Below are positions 11,268 through 21,593 of a DNA stretch of 64,000 nt, piece by piece. A program made the position numbers and the translations under genes. Under the pieces are notes generated by a model. It was not told the origin of the DNA and searched no databases. It saw only the letters and a program-made list of their open reading frames with translations. Each line of letters opens with the position of its first letter. Position 1 is the stretch's first letter. Source of the stretch: Xenoacremonium recifei (lineage: Eukaryota; Ascomycota; Sordariomycetes; Hypocreales; Nectriaceae); contig WOFQ01000010.1 of NCBI GenBank assembly GCA_012184525.1, positions 744,001 through 808,000 of the forward strand. Reading direction: 5' to 3'.

Positions 11268-12894
11268 AGCGCTCTGCTTATCAAGAGTCTATGAAGTCGA
11301 GTTTGGGATGATGCCCGATCAGTGCGAGGCAGATGTGCTCCTGACGTCAAGACTGTGCGATACGAGATGGAAGATGGATGGTGGAAGATATGAAGAGCGA
11401 GATACTGCCCTAAGAGTGCTGCACTTTGATGACACGGGACGCATATTGATGGTCACCTGGACGAAATCGATGCAGCAATATATGCAGTATGAACCATTTG
11501 TGGTGTTAGAGCCGCCCACGTCGAATCCGTGTCTCGGAATGGGCGGGACGATGTCTTGGATGAAGCTCTTTGAGAGGCTAGAAGGCAACTTTGTCTGAGA
11601 CATGGTATCCCGTAACAGGGTGACAAGTTGCCAAGAGCTTCTGCAACGGGAAAAACGAAAATTTAGCGAGCTGTGAGTTTGCAATAGAGAGTCATCGTTT
11701 GTTCTGCATATATGGCCAGGGAAACACGTAGGCAACGCCCCTGCCCGTGGGAAAATAGCGAAAATATCAAGCCAAAGTATTGCGAAGGACATGATAGCAG
11801 GAAGCTCAGTTGGCGGATTCTACCAAGGGGGTCTCACTCGCCCTCCACTAGATCGATCATGCCTCCGTCCCCCTTGTCAGCGTTCACACCCACTGAATCT
11901 CTGAGGTTGCAGTGGAAGCGCGAAGAGGATGGCACCCTGTTGGCCGGCATTGCAAGCTAGCCCGTCGAGGCCTTACCTAATCGACCGAACCAACCAACCA
12001 ACCAAGCGCTGGAGAATTTTTGACAGGCCGCAGCGGAATGACGCTGCCAGGCAGGGGTTCGAGCCGCCCGGGCTAAAAAGGGTCGAATTTTTGGAGGGCG
12101 GTGGGGGACTGTGACTCGGTGCTTCTCAGGTCGTACCTCGCTGCAAGGCACAGGTCAGACTTTTGCACCGGCGTGCGATATTCACACAATGTAAGTCAGC
12201 GCCAGCAGTGTTTCCATTCACTCGAATGCTCATGGTTCATGGGAATTGCTGGGAGCACTTTGCTGTGAAGAAGAGAAGAACGCGACCCAGACCCAGTTTG
12301 CAGTAGCCATCCTAATATGTCTTGGCAGTCAAGACAGCGATTAACTAAACATTCATGAGTCTCAGCATATTGTATTGGGGGTTTGGGGGGGGGGGGGGAA
12401 GAATATCAAACAGCGCTTAAAGCACGTGAATATTATCAATCAGTACGTCCCGTCTTAGCCGCTCAGGAGTCGTCTGCACTGCACTGCTGTGGTCATGGAA
12501 GCTACCCGCTGATCCACAGTCCACTCACACCCTCGCAAGGCCAAGGTTCCAACCTTTTTTTCCCCAGACTTCTCTGGCCTTGCCTGGGTCATCCATCACA
12601 TGTCCCCCAACGCCTCGACGGTATAACTCCCCTGGACCGCCCCGGCTCGCAAGGTGTTCGTTTCGTTTGTTGGCATTGAATCTGCGCCTGCTCGATCCAG
12701 CCCTGCTTTGGATCTGGATGCGCTGCCGCCCCACGCCATCGCGCCGTCTTCTCCAACTGCGCCTGGGATCCTTGCCACAGCTCGCCGCGACGAACAATTC
12801 TTCCCGACCGCCCTTCGACGCTCCATCGAGCCGCATCCTCTCCATCCGCGACCGCCTCTCACGCCTTTCCGGTGCCTCACCGCGACTCTTGACC
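11268..12894. other. Spacer before NMA111
   Basis: No supported gene. Open frames at 11161-11598 (+) and 11319-11792 (-) overlap each other and show no family features. It also holds a CCAA tetranucleotide run (11988-12005), a G-run (12376-12398) and, from about 12540, the C-rich leader of NMA111. Confidence 0.55.
12376..12398 (+). repeat. Poly-G tract
   Basis: Five G, three T, then 14 G on the plus strand. It could form a G-quadruplex. It is also a likely site of assembly or sequencing length error. Confidence 0.7.
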
Positions 12895-15800
12895 ATGAAT
12901 GGTTCGACCGCCTCGGCAAGGGCCAAGAGAAAGGCCCCGAGTTCGCCCGACCAGGTCCCCCCGGCGAAGAGGGCCGTCAACGGGAAGCTCTCGGCTGATG
13001 ACAACACACCAGACATTGTCGAGTACGAGGTCGACTCCGATCTGGCCGACGATCTTCATCCACACGCCGCAATGTACATTGGAACGCCTGGGAGTCTCGG
13101 GGAGTGGCAGGACACTATCCAAAAGGTCGTGCGTAACGTCGTGGCCATTCGCTTCTGCCAGACGTGCTCGTTCGATACCGACGCTGCATTGACGAGTGAG
13201 GCTACCGGATACGTCGTTGACTCAGAAAGAGGGTGCGCAAAGATTTGACTCCCTTCGCCCGCATCATCGCCAAAGAAGACATTATTGACGCTGGAACGTA
13301 TAGGTACATCTTGACGAACCGCCATGTCGTCGGTGCTGGCCCCTTCTGGGGACACTGCGTTTTCGACAACCACGAGGAGGTCGACTGCTACCCCGTATAC
13401 CGCGACCCCGTACACGATTTCGGCATCCTGCGATACGACCCCAAGGCGATCAAGTATATGCATGTTGACGGTTTGGAGTTACGACCTGATCTAGCCAAAG
13501 GTTTGATTTAACTGTCCCGAAATCGGAGCAAGTGGACTGACAAGGCTGCATAGTTGGCGTTGAGATCCGAGTTGTCGGTAACGATGCCGGTGAAAAACTT
13601 AGTATCCTATCAGGAGTGATCAGCAGACTCGATCGAAACGCCCCTGAATACGGTGACGGCTACAGCGACTTCAATACCTGCTACTACCAAGCCAATGCGG
13701 CTGCAAGCGGTGGTAGTTCTGGCAGTCCTGTCGTTAACAAGGATGGATGCGCCGTAGCGCTCCAAGCCGGTGGTCGATCCGATGGTGCCTCAACAGACTA
13801 CTTCTTGCCTCTAGACCGGCCACTGCGGGCGCTGAAGTGTATCCAAGAGGGAAAGCCCGTCACTCGAGGCGATATCCAGTGCCAGTTTCTACTCAAGCCA
13901 TTCGATGAGTGTCGACGCTTGGGTCTAAGCCCTGAGTGGGAGGCTGCCATGCGCAAGCAGTTCCCTGACGAGACAAACATGCTTGTTGCTGAGATTGTCC
14001 TTGCCGAGGGCCCTTCAGACCACAAAATCGAGGAGGGTGATGTCCTCATCAAGGTGAACGGAGAGCTCATCACTCAGTTCATCCGGTTAGACGACATTCT
14101 GGATTCCAACGTGGGCAAGACTGTCAAGATTCACCTGCAGCGCGGTGGTCAGGACGTGGAGGTGGAGATTGAAGTTGGCGATCTTCACAAGATTACCCCT
14201 GACCGGTTTGTCTCCGTCGCTGGCGCAAGCTTCCATGATCTTTCATACCAGCAGGCTCGGCTCTACGCTGTGGCAGTGAAGGGAGTCTTCGTTTGTGAGT
14301 CTGCGGGATCTTTCCGTTTCGAAAACACCGACAACGGATGGATCATCCAGACGATCGATCACAAAAAGGTCCCCGACCTGAAGACCTTCATCGAGGTGAT
14401 GAAGACCATTCCTGACAGGGCGCGTATTGTAGTCACTTACAAGCACTTGCGCGACCTTCATACCTTGAACACTACCATTGTCCATGTGGACCGACACTGG
14501 GCCGCAAAGATGAAGTTGGCTGTTCGAAACGATGAGACGGGTGTCTGGGACTTCTCTGACTTGGGCGAACCCCTGCCTCCCACGCCCCCGGTGCGACGCT
14601 CGGCTTCCTTCATCGAGCTGGACCATATGCCTCACCCTGGCATTGCGGACCTCATCAGGAGCTTCGTGCATATCAACTGCACCATGCCTGTCAAGCTGGA
14701 CGGGTTCCCCAAGAATCGTAGATGGGGCATGGGGCTTGTCATTGACGCCGAGAAGGGTCTTGTCCTGATTTCCCGGGCAATCGTCCCCTATGATCTTTGC
14801 GATATCACCGTCACCATCGCAGACACCATCATTGTTGATGGAAAGGTTGTTTTCCTCCATCCTCTTCAGAACTATGCGATCATCAAGTACGACCCCTCGC
14901 TCGTCGATGCACCCGTCAAGAGTGCTCGGCTGAGCAACGAAAACCTCACTCAAGGTGCAAAGACCTACTTCCTAGGGCACAACCGCATAGGCCGCGTGGT
15001 ACATGGCTCGACGACAGTAACGGAGATCACGGCAGTAGCAATCCCAGCCAACTCTGGTGCTCCTCGATACCGTGCGGTAAACGTCGATGCCATCACCATC
15101 GATAGCAACCTTGGATCTTCTTGTAACAGTGGCGTTCTCGTTGCTCCCGATGGAACTGTGCAGGCGCTCTGGTTGTCATACCTCGGAGAACGATCCCATT
15201 GCACCCAGAGAGATGAGGAGTATTACCTGGGCCTTGGCACCTCAACCTTGCTTCCTGTCATTGAAGCTGTCCAACGTGGTGAGACCCCGAAGCTTCGGAT
15301 CCTCTCGGTTGAGTTCCGGGCCATTCAAATGTCCCAGGCTTCTGTCATGGGCGTGTCCAACGAATGGATCCAAAAGGTTACCCAAGCCAACCGCTCGCAT
15401 CATCAGTTGTTCATGGTCAGCAAGAGAACCTTTGAGCGGGAAGAGCATGCCGTCTCGCTGCTAGAGGGAGATATCGTTCTCACATTGAACGGCAAGATGT
15501 GCACTACCATCTCTGACTTCGATGTCATGTACTCTCACGAAGTCCTGGACGCTGTCATCGTCCGTGAATGTGAGGAGCTGCACCTTCAACTCCCGACTGT
15601 CTCTGCAGATGATACGGAGACGGACCACGCCGTCTCATTCTGCGGCGCCATCCTGCATCGCCCTCACCAAGCTGTGCGTCAGCAAATCAGCAAACTTCAC
15701 AGTGAAGTCTACGTTTCTAGCCGAATCCGCGGGTCTCCGGCTTATCAGTACGGTGTCGCGCCGACGAACTTCATCACGCACGTGAATGGTACGCCGACCC

Positions 15801-16119
15801 CCGACCTCGACTCGTTCATCGCCGCAACGAGGGAGATACCGGACAACACATGTAAGTTGAACTTGAATCCGTGAAATTTGTTGGAAGGTATGGAACTGAC
15901 AAATAACTAGACTTTCGACTTAAGGCCGTGACTTTTGATTGCGTGCCATGGGTCATTACCATGAAGAAGAACGACCACTATTTCCCTACGATGGAATGGA
16001 TAAAGGACGACAAAGAGCCTTGCGGATGGCGCAGAGTCACCTACGAAGGCAAGGAGGTGTTCCAGGGTGAGGCCACAGACGGCGTCGCCCCTGTGGCCGA
16101 GGATACCGAGATGGAATAG
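12895..16119 (+). CDS. NMA111: Nuclear HtrA-family serine protease Nma111
   Basis: Predicted 1013 aa from exons 12895-13232, 13304-13500, 13554-15851 and 15911-16119, the usual length for fungal Nma111. The first trypsin-like domain carries the triad H120 (TNRHVVGAG), D151 (DPVHDFGIL) and S234 (GGSSGSPV), almost the numbering of the yeast enzyme. PDZ modules follow (for example IEEGDVLIKVNGELI), then a second, degenerate protease-like half with more PDZ modules, the family's doubled layout. A basic patch (ARAKRK, PPAKR) at residues 8-26 fits nuclear import. The yeast protein degrades the apoptosis inhibitor Bir1 and affects heat survival and lipid homeostasis. The start follows the family N-terminus, but the frame stays open upstream with another ATG at 12718. 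Confidence 0.95.
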
Positions 16120-16722
16120 ACGACGCTAGGCGTCCTTCATCCTTCTGGGTATCTGAGGCTCGCGCTGACCTAGACGCATCTGGACAGCATTTAGACTAAA
16201 CAGATCAGATTTCTTGGAACCCGGATTAAGAGGATTGGGCACGGCGTTTATGGCGATGAAGGACCTTTGTATGGGCTTCTGGAGCTGTGCGCAGCATACG
16301 GCAGGGGCATTAGCACGGACGGGGATTCATTAGCTCCGGGACTCTTGGAAGGAATCGGGCATGTACAACTTATTGTATTAGACAAACTCGACACAGCAGG
16401 TCGGGATAATCAAACCGAACATTTATTGCATCCAGGTACCTATTAAGTGCATTTCAGTGGAGGTCCGGAGTTGGAGCTTGGGTGGGGCGCAGGCAGCGGG
16501 AATGAGTTCATAGGCAGGCACATGCTGTGGAGGGGCCTGAGCTGGGCTGGGCTGGGCTGGGTTGAGACCTCCAGCTGATCAGCAAGTCTGCCTCGAAGCT
16601 CAAGCACAATAAACCGACCCTCGCTCGTATTCTGCCTGCCTCCTTTGTCATCTTCCTCCTCCTCCAAAGCTACCCTTGCTTCTCGACCACGCTTTACGAT
16701 CAGGCCCTGCTCGAACATCGAA
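16120..16722. other. Spacer between NMA111 and IST1
   Basis: No gene seen. It has a (GCTGG)4 repeat at 16541-16561 and a short C/T-rich leader before IST1. Confidence 0.6.
16541..16561 (+). repeat. (GCTGG)4 pentanucleotide repeat
   Basis: Four perfect GCTGG units about 160-180 nt upstream of the IST1 start codon, within its presumed promoter or leader. It is a potentially polymorphic microsatellite. Confidence 0.75.
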
Positions 16723-17689
16723 ATGCCTCCCGGCGCATCCCTTCTCGTAAGCCAATGCCCCTCTGCTCGCTACCCCGCGATAGCCACAGTGACGCAATCC
16801 ACCGATCTAACTCGCCTTGCCTCCATCGCAGACCAAGCTCAAGGTGCAACTGAAGCTCGCCATCGCGCGCCTGCGCATGGTGCAGCAGCGCGATGAGCAG
16901 CTCGGCAAAACGGCTCGCCGCGCCATGGCCCAACTGCTAGAGGCCGGCAAGATCGACTCTGCCCGCATCCGCGTCGAGAACATCATCCGATCCGATATCA
17001 CAAGCGAACTGCACGAACTATTGGAGTTGTATTGTGAGCTATTGCTGGCGCGAGCCGGGCTTATGGAAGGATCGACGTGTGATCCAGGACTGGAGGAGGC
17101 GATCAAGAGCATCATATACGCGGCGCCCAAGACCGAGATCAAGGAACTGGTGACCGTGCGGACACTATTGGCGGAGAAATACGGCAAAGAGTTTGTGATG
17201 GTGGCCATGGAGAACTCGGATGGCAAGGTGAACGACAAGGTCGTCAAGAAACTCAGCGTTGAGCCACCGCGAGAGGAGCTGGTAGTGGGATACCTCGAGG
17301 AGATTGCGAGAGCATATGGCGTCGACTGGCCAAAGCGCGAGAAGGTATCACCACCTCCCGAATTGCTCGACGTTGATGACGCGGGAGACGATAATGACGA
17401 TGACGCCGGCGGCAAGGAGCAGAAGGTTCTGTCAGAAGCATTTACGAGCGATGGGAAGGCACTGACCCAGGAGACTCGAGCACCAAAACCTGTCGTTCCA
17501 ACAAGTCCGTTGACCGTAACGCCACCGAGGATGACGACGGATAATGTGCATCCCAAGGTCACCCTAGGGTCGGTGGAACTGAAGCCAAGCAAAGCTGAAC
17601 CCGTGGTTAGGAAGAAGAGCGAGCCAGAGGGGTCGATACCAGATATTAGCGACTTGGAGAGGAGGTTTGCCGCGTTGAAGAAGCGATGA
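16723..17689 (+). CDS. IST1: IST1-like ESCRT-III regulator
   Basis: Predicted 293 aa from a 24-nt first exon (16723-16746, encoding MPPGASLL) joined over an 85-nt intron to 16832-17689. Residues of about 9-180 are the helical ESCRT-III-like IST1 domain: TKLKVQLKLAIARLRMVQQR, KTARRAMAQLLEAGK, ARIRVENIIRSD and ELLELYCELLLAR. A disordered acidic and Pro-rich linker follows. The last 15 residues (DISDLERRFAALKKR) have the pattern of an MIT-interacting motif, the C-terminal element that binds Vps4. In yeast Ist1 tunes Vps4 activity and endosomal membrane remodelling. The short first exon is favoured because it supplies the only nearby ATG and splices in frame to the conserved TKLK start. Confidence 0.92.
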
Positions 17690-18288
17690 TTGCTAGTGGG
17701 TGATGTTGGTTCTTGGTCCAAGGGTCTGATCTGGCTGGAGTTATTCGTATAGGAGTTAGACGCTGCGAGCTGTAATGATTTACTACGCATAGCCTAAGAA
17801 GCTTGATGCCTTGTACTCATTCTCTCCTCTCGTATCTCATTGCTTGATGCTCTAATCTTCAGTTTCAAGATACCTTATGGATCGATTCGCGGCTAATATG
17901 TGCATAGGACCCTCAAGTCGACCAATAATCGAAGCCTCGGTCCTAGTTAAACGAATCCTGTAAGTGATATTTTTCAACTTCGTGATTCACTTCTCTTCTC
18001 AAGGTCGGTGCGTCACCTGGGGCCTGAAAACTTGCAGTTTGCTTCCCTCGGACGCACCTTCCCGTCTGCACACACACACGACCTCGAGGAAATAATGCTT
18101 TCGGCTTCCCGCCTCGAATTCACAATTTTCTTTCTCCTTCGTCCCCACCAATTTCATTCACGAAGATTTCGAGGTCTCGTAGGTCGTTTCTTTTGTCCTT
18201 GCTTTTCATTGCCCTTTGATTCCCTTGTGGCATGCAAGCTTCCTCCTCGACGGTTCTTGGCATCACTCTGCCACCTCGCGACTGAGCC
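17690..18288. other. Spacer between IST1 and the zinc-knuckle gene
   Basis: No gene seen. The right half is a T/C-rich leader for the downstream gene. Confidence 0.6.
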
Positions 18289-19897
18289 ATGGATCCCGAA
18301 AAGACCATCCTCCATGTTCTCCGGAACGTCGTGGGATGCAATGGGGCCCGTGACTTCGGAGATTTGGGAAAGATGCGACAAGATACTCTGGAGAAACGAC
18401 TCGACTCCGCTAAGAAGTATCTCACTCGCGCCAACATGATGTCCATTTACGCAATGTGGCTTCGAGACAAGATCTCCCGTATCGGCGGAGAGGAAAGATC
18501 AAAGGTGGTGAAAGATCTTTCCTGGTTCTGCGATTCGTGGGACTGCAGTCTCGCCAGAGTCATCGAAGTTTGGGAGGATTGCACCAAGAGCACTCTTAAG
18601 GCCCGTTCGGTACCTGACCAAAACCGCGTACTGAGACAGATGGATGCTGTTCGCCAGGACATTATGCGTCTGTTTCCTACCCGCTCACTTTCTACTGAGA
18701 TATCGCCTACCAAGGCGACTCAGGAACCGAAGAAGTCGAATACTCCCAATGCCGCCGCTCAACAACCCTCGAAAGTTCGAGGAACCCAAGCACCACGCCC
18801 CGAGGCAAAGCCGAATACCTCAACATACCCCCCCAGCAAGCGCCGGAAAAGCAATGATGCAGCCTCTACCAATTTCCAGCCACCCAGAGAGCGTTGGACG
18901 GACACTGTGGACGAGAGATACAGATCTTCTGGCCCAGGTCCTAATTATATCTGCAATCGCTGCGGACAGGGAGGTAGGCATCTTTGCCATACTTAATCGT
19001 CTTCTTGAGAGATTGACGCTCCAGGTCACTTCATCTATGACTGCCCCACGAACCAAGATCCCGAATACGATCCAGTTCCAAAACCAAGCTATCTATGCCG
19101 TCTTTGCGGTATACCAGGAGATCACTACATCACGAGTTGCCCCAAGGCCGACAACCTAACAAGACCGACAGATAGATATCGATCCTCCGGCAGGCTTCCT
19201 TCTTCCGAGATGGATTTCATGGACCCCTTTGACTCGACCCGCACTTGGGAAGGACGTTTGTCCCCTTGGGAGGTATAGAGCCTCCTCTGATTGTGTGAGA
19301 TGAGAGCTAATTCGAATGAAGACTGATCGTGACCAATACATCGCGGACGTACAAGGTCATGTTAAGTTCGACGAATCAAATGCTCTCCGCACTGCTGAGG
19401 GGTTCTTGAAAGACTTCGAAACCCAACTCAACTTGGATGGGCAGCTAGAGGACCTGAGTTTGACCCTCGAAAGATCAGAACTCCCTCCACGAGTGAGCCC
19501 TGACAGTCCTGAGGAGCCTCCTGTGAAGAAGCTCAAGGTTGAACGCGGGGCCCAAAGCACAACTGGTATCTACAGCTTTTACGATTATATGGATGAAGAC
19601 GTGGATATGGGAAGCCTTAGCGACCCTTGTGATTCAGACGACATGTACGAACCGCCTTTCGAGTCTGTTGAGAGGTATGAGCCCGGCAAGACTTACGACT
19701 CTGATGACCAGTATGAGCCAAAAGAGCCAGCCGAACCCATCGAACCCTATGTCACTCAGAAGGTCTTGTATGGCCAGAACCACGGGCGATCATATGACAG
19801 CACCGTCATCAGACTACATCAGTCCAGGGGCAACACCTGGGTCAACGTATCATCTCGGCCAACTGCGCTCGAGCTTTGGGAAAGGAAGGAGTACTGA
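18289..19897 (+). CDS. Double CCHC zinc-knuckle protein of unknown function
   Basis: Predicted 502 aa from exons 18289-18973, 19025-19272 and 19322-19897 (introns of 51 and 49 nt). The first intron splits the first zinc knuckle: spliced, it reads CNRCGQGGHFIYDC (C-X2-C-X4-H-X4-C). A second, CRLCGIPGDHYITSC, has five residues before the His instead of four. The N-terminal ~130 residues are helical and charged, look ordered and match no family I can name. The C-terminal third is acidic, with imperfect repeats of YEP and YDSDD. Zinc knuckles of this kind usually bind single-stranded nucleic acid, so an RNA-related role is a fair inference. The second intron has a GTATAG donor; without splicing there the protein would end at once at WEV. 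Confidence 0.72.
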
Positions 19898-20181
19898 GCC
19901 AGCCAGTCTCAGCAGAGGCTGAGACAGTTCATGATCCTTGAAGCTTAATGCTGGCTGGGGGGTCTCTAGTTGTCAAGATACTCTTGCTCTCTGTAATTTG
20001 AGATATGTAGAGAGGTAAACATAAAATCTTTGGCTGAACGAAAGCCCGGCAGGCACGGATGGCCTTATGTACTAGTCTCCGAAACATGTACAGACAATTG
20101 AACACCAAACTCCAAACTCCATACGGCCGCTGCTTGAGCTTTTAACCCTCACGTTTCTCGCACCAACAAGAATGAGAAAGT

Positions 20182-20690
20182 CTACTCCAATTTGTCCAAA
20201 TGTTCCAACCGCGTCAACACAACTTGTTTGCTCGTCTCCTCGATCTCGCCGGCGAGGAAGACCTCATCAAGGATGGCGTACACCTTGTAGAAATTGAAGA
20301 CAAGATCGAGCTCGCAGACGTTGCCGAAGAAGGCATCGAGGACCTCGACGAAGAAGTGGATGGCCTCGAGATAGGCCAACTCGTTGTCGTTGGTGTCGAC
20401 GCAGGCGCAGAAGAAGAGACCGGCGTAGCGGCGGTAGACGATCTTGTTGTTGCGGAACTCGACGAAGTTGGACTGGTACTTCTGGTCGCGCGGCGCGACG
20501 AGGCGGTGGACCTCGCCCTTGAGCTTGATCTTTTGCTCGTCGCTGTAGGGGACGTACCACTTGGCGAGACGGGTTTTGCCCCTGGATATTTCGAGCGTTT
20601 AGTAAAGGGACGGCGGTCTGGTTAGGGGGCGGAGGAGGAGGAGGGGAGGGGGACTGACTGCCGGTTCTGGATGAGTATGAAGGACAGCAT
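20182..20690 (-). CDS. APS2: AP-2 adaptor complex small (sigma) subunit
   Basis: Predicted 143 aa, encoded on the minus strand by 20690-20659 and 20581-20182 with a 77-nt intron. The N-terminus MLSFILIQNRQGKTRLAKWY, then the blocks VHRLVAPRDQKYQSNFVEFR, IVYRRYAGLFFC, DTNDNELAYLEAIHFFVE, FFGNVCELDLVFNFYKVY and the tail LTRLEHLDKLE are near-identical to AP-2 sigma from fungi to animals. It belongs to the clathrin adaptor that selects endocytic cargo at the plasma membrane; the sigma subunit helps bind dileucine signals. The tail sequence separates it from AP-1 sigma. The first exon encodes only 10.7 codons. Length and start match the family. Confidence 0.96.
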
Positions 20691-21528
20691 CTTGGGCGAG
20701 GGGAACCGAGCTGGGCGGCTTCTGGTTTGAGGTTGGTTGGAGATCGTGATGGGGAGACGTTGGAGGTGAGCGCGGAACGGGAAACGGGGGCTTGCGCTCG
20801 GGAGGGCGGGGGCGGCTGTCATTGGATGGAGGGGTCGCTGTGAGATGAGCCGCTACAGGGGTTGCTTACAGCGGGCTTACAGAGGGTTAGTCTGGATTGG
20901 CCCTGAAAGCTGCACGCCAAGATTCCATGCAGGTGCCTCACTCGTGCAGAATGAACTTCCATGGATCTTGGGATTCTTGGCTTCAAACAATGTACTTGAA
21001 TCACATGGGTGAGCAATCAGATCAAGTACAGTCTGTATCTGAGGCATCTTTCAAAGCTTTGGTATCGTCGCCGATGACTGAGACACCAGACCGACATCTG
21101 ATCTCCCGACTCATGTGTTCCCACCCTTCCTTCCGCCGTTGTTGATGATCGCGTGGCCAGTGATCAACAGAAGATACGAGCCAAGCAAGATGCCTTGCTG
21201 TTTGGCTATCAGCCGTTGGAGATCCCTTGGTGGAGGAGGGAGGGGACCATCCCGCAAAATGACCTCACCCCGCCTAGCCCCGAACCTCTTCTAGGCCCTC
21301 CCCCACCATCCAAACCCTCCCGCATGTGCATCTTTTTCCCTCTCGAGTCATTCCTCGCTTGCTGTTGGGCATTTGATAGTCCAGCGGGCTTTTGATCGCT
21401 GCCAATTGCCATCCTGTTGCATGGCCTCCCCTCCTACAAATCACCCTTCTCCCTCCAACGACGCCCTCTCCCAGGTCTTGTTGCGCAAGTCGAGGCCATG
21501 ACGCGCGTGCTGCGCTCCATCAAACAAC
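20691..21528. other. Divergent promoter region of AP-2 sigma and the ArAE_2 gene
   Basis: No gene seen. It serves as promoter for the minus-strand AP-2 sigma gene and the plus-strand transporter-like gene. It ends with two chained upstream ORFs. Confidence 0.6.
21421..21501 (+). promoter_or_regulatory. Upstream ORF 1 of the ArAE_2 gene
   Basis: A 26-codon ATG-to-TGA frame (MASPPTNHPSP...). Its stop overlaps the ATG of upstream ORF 2 in an ATGA. It acts only if the leader begins before 21421, which the sequence cannot show. An alternative is that it is a real 5' coding exon, but I found no splice pair joining it in frame. Confidence 0.4.
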
Positions 21529-21593
21529 ATGGCCGTCGTCAAGACTCTCGGGAAGCTGGTCGAGGTCGTATGGACCGACCACCAGGCCAATGA
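21498..21593 (+). promoter_or_regulatory. Upstream ORF 2, overlapping the main ArAE_2 start
   Basis: A 31-codon frame that begins in the ATGA of uORF 1 and runs 65 nt past the proposed main ATG (21529) in another frame. A ribosome starting here could not start the main protein. Confidence 0.4.

Noticed and set aside
11161..11792. Overlapping 145-codon (+) and 157-codon (-) open frames after the ferroportin-like gene
   Set aside because: They overlap one another, the first begins inside a real exon in another frame, and neither shows domains, hydrophobic pattern or splice partners.
12056..12080. tRNA T-loop-like string (GGGGTTCGAGCC)
   Set aside because: The 5-bp T-stem fails at two positions and no acceptor, D or anticodon arms fit upstream.
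16807..17790. 327-codon minus-strand open frame
   Set aside because: Antisense shadow of IST1; Ser-rich and without a recognisable domain.
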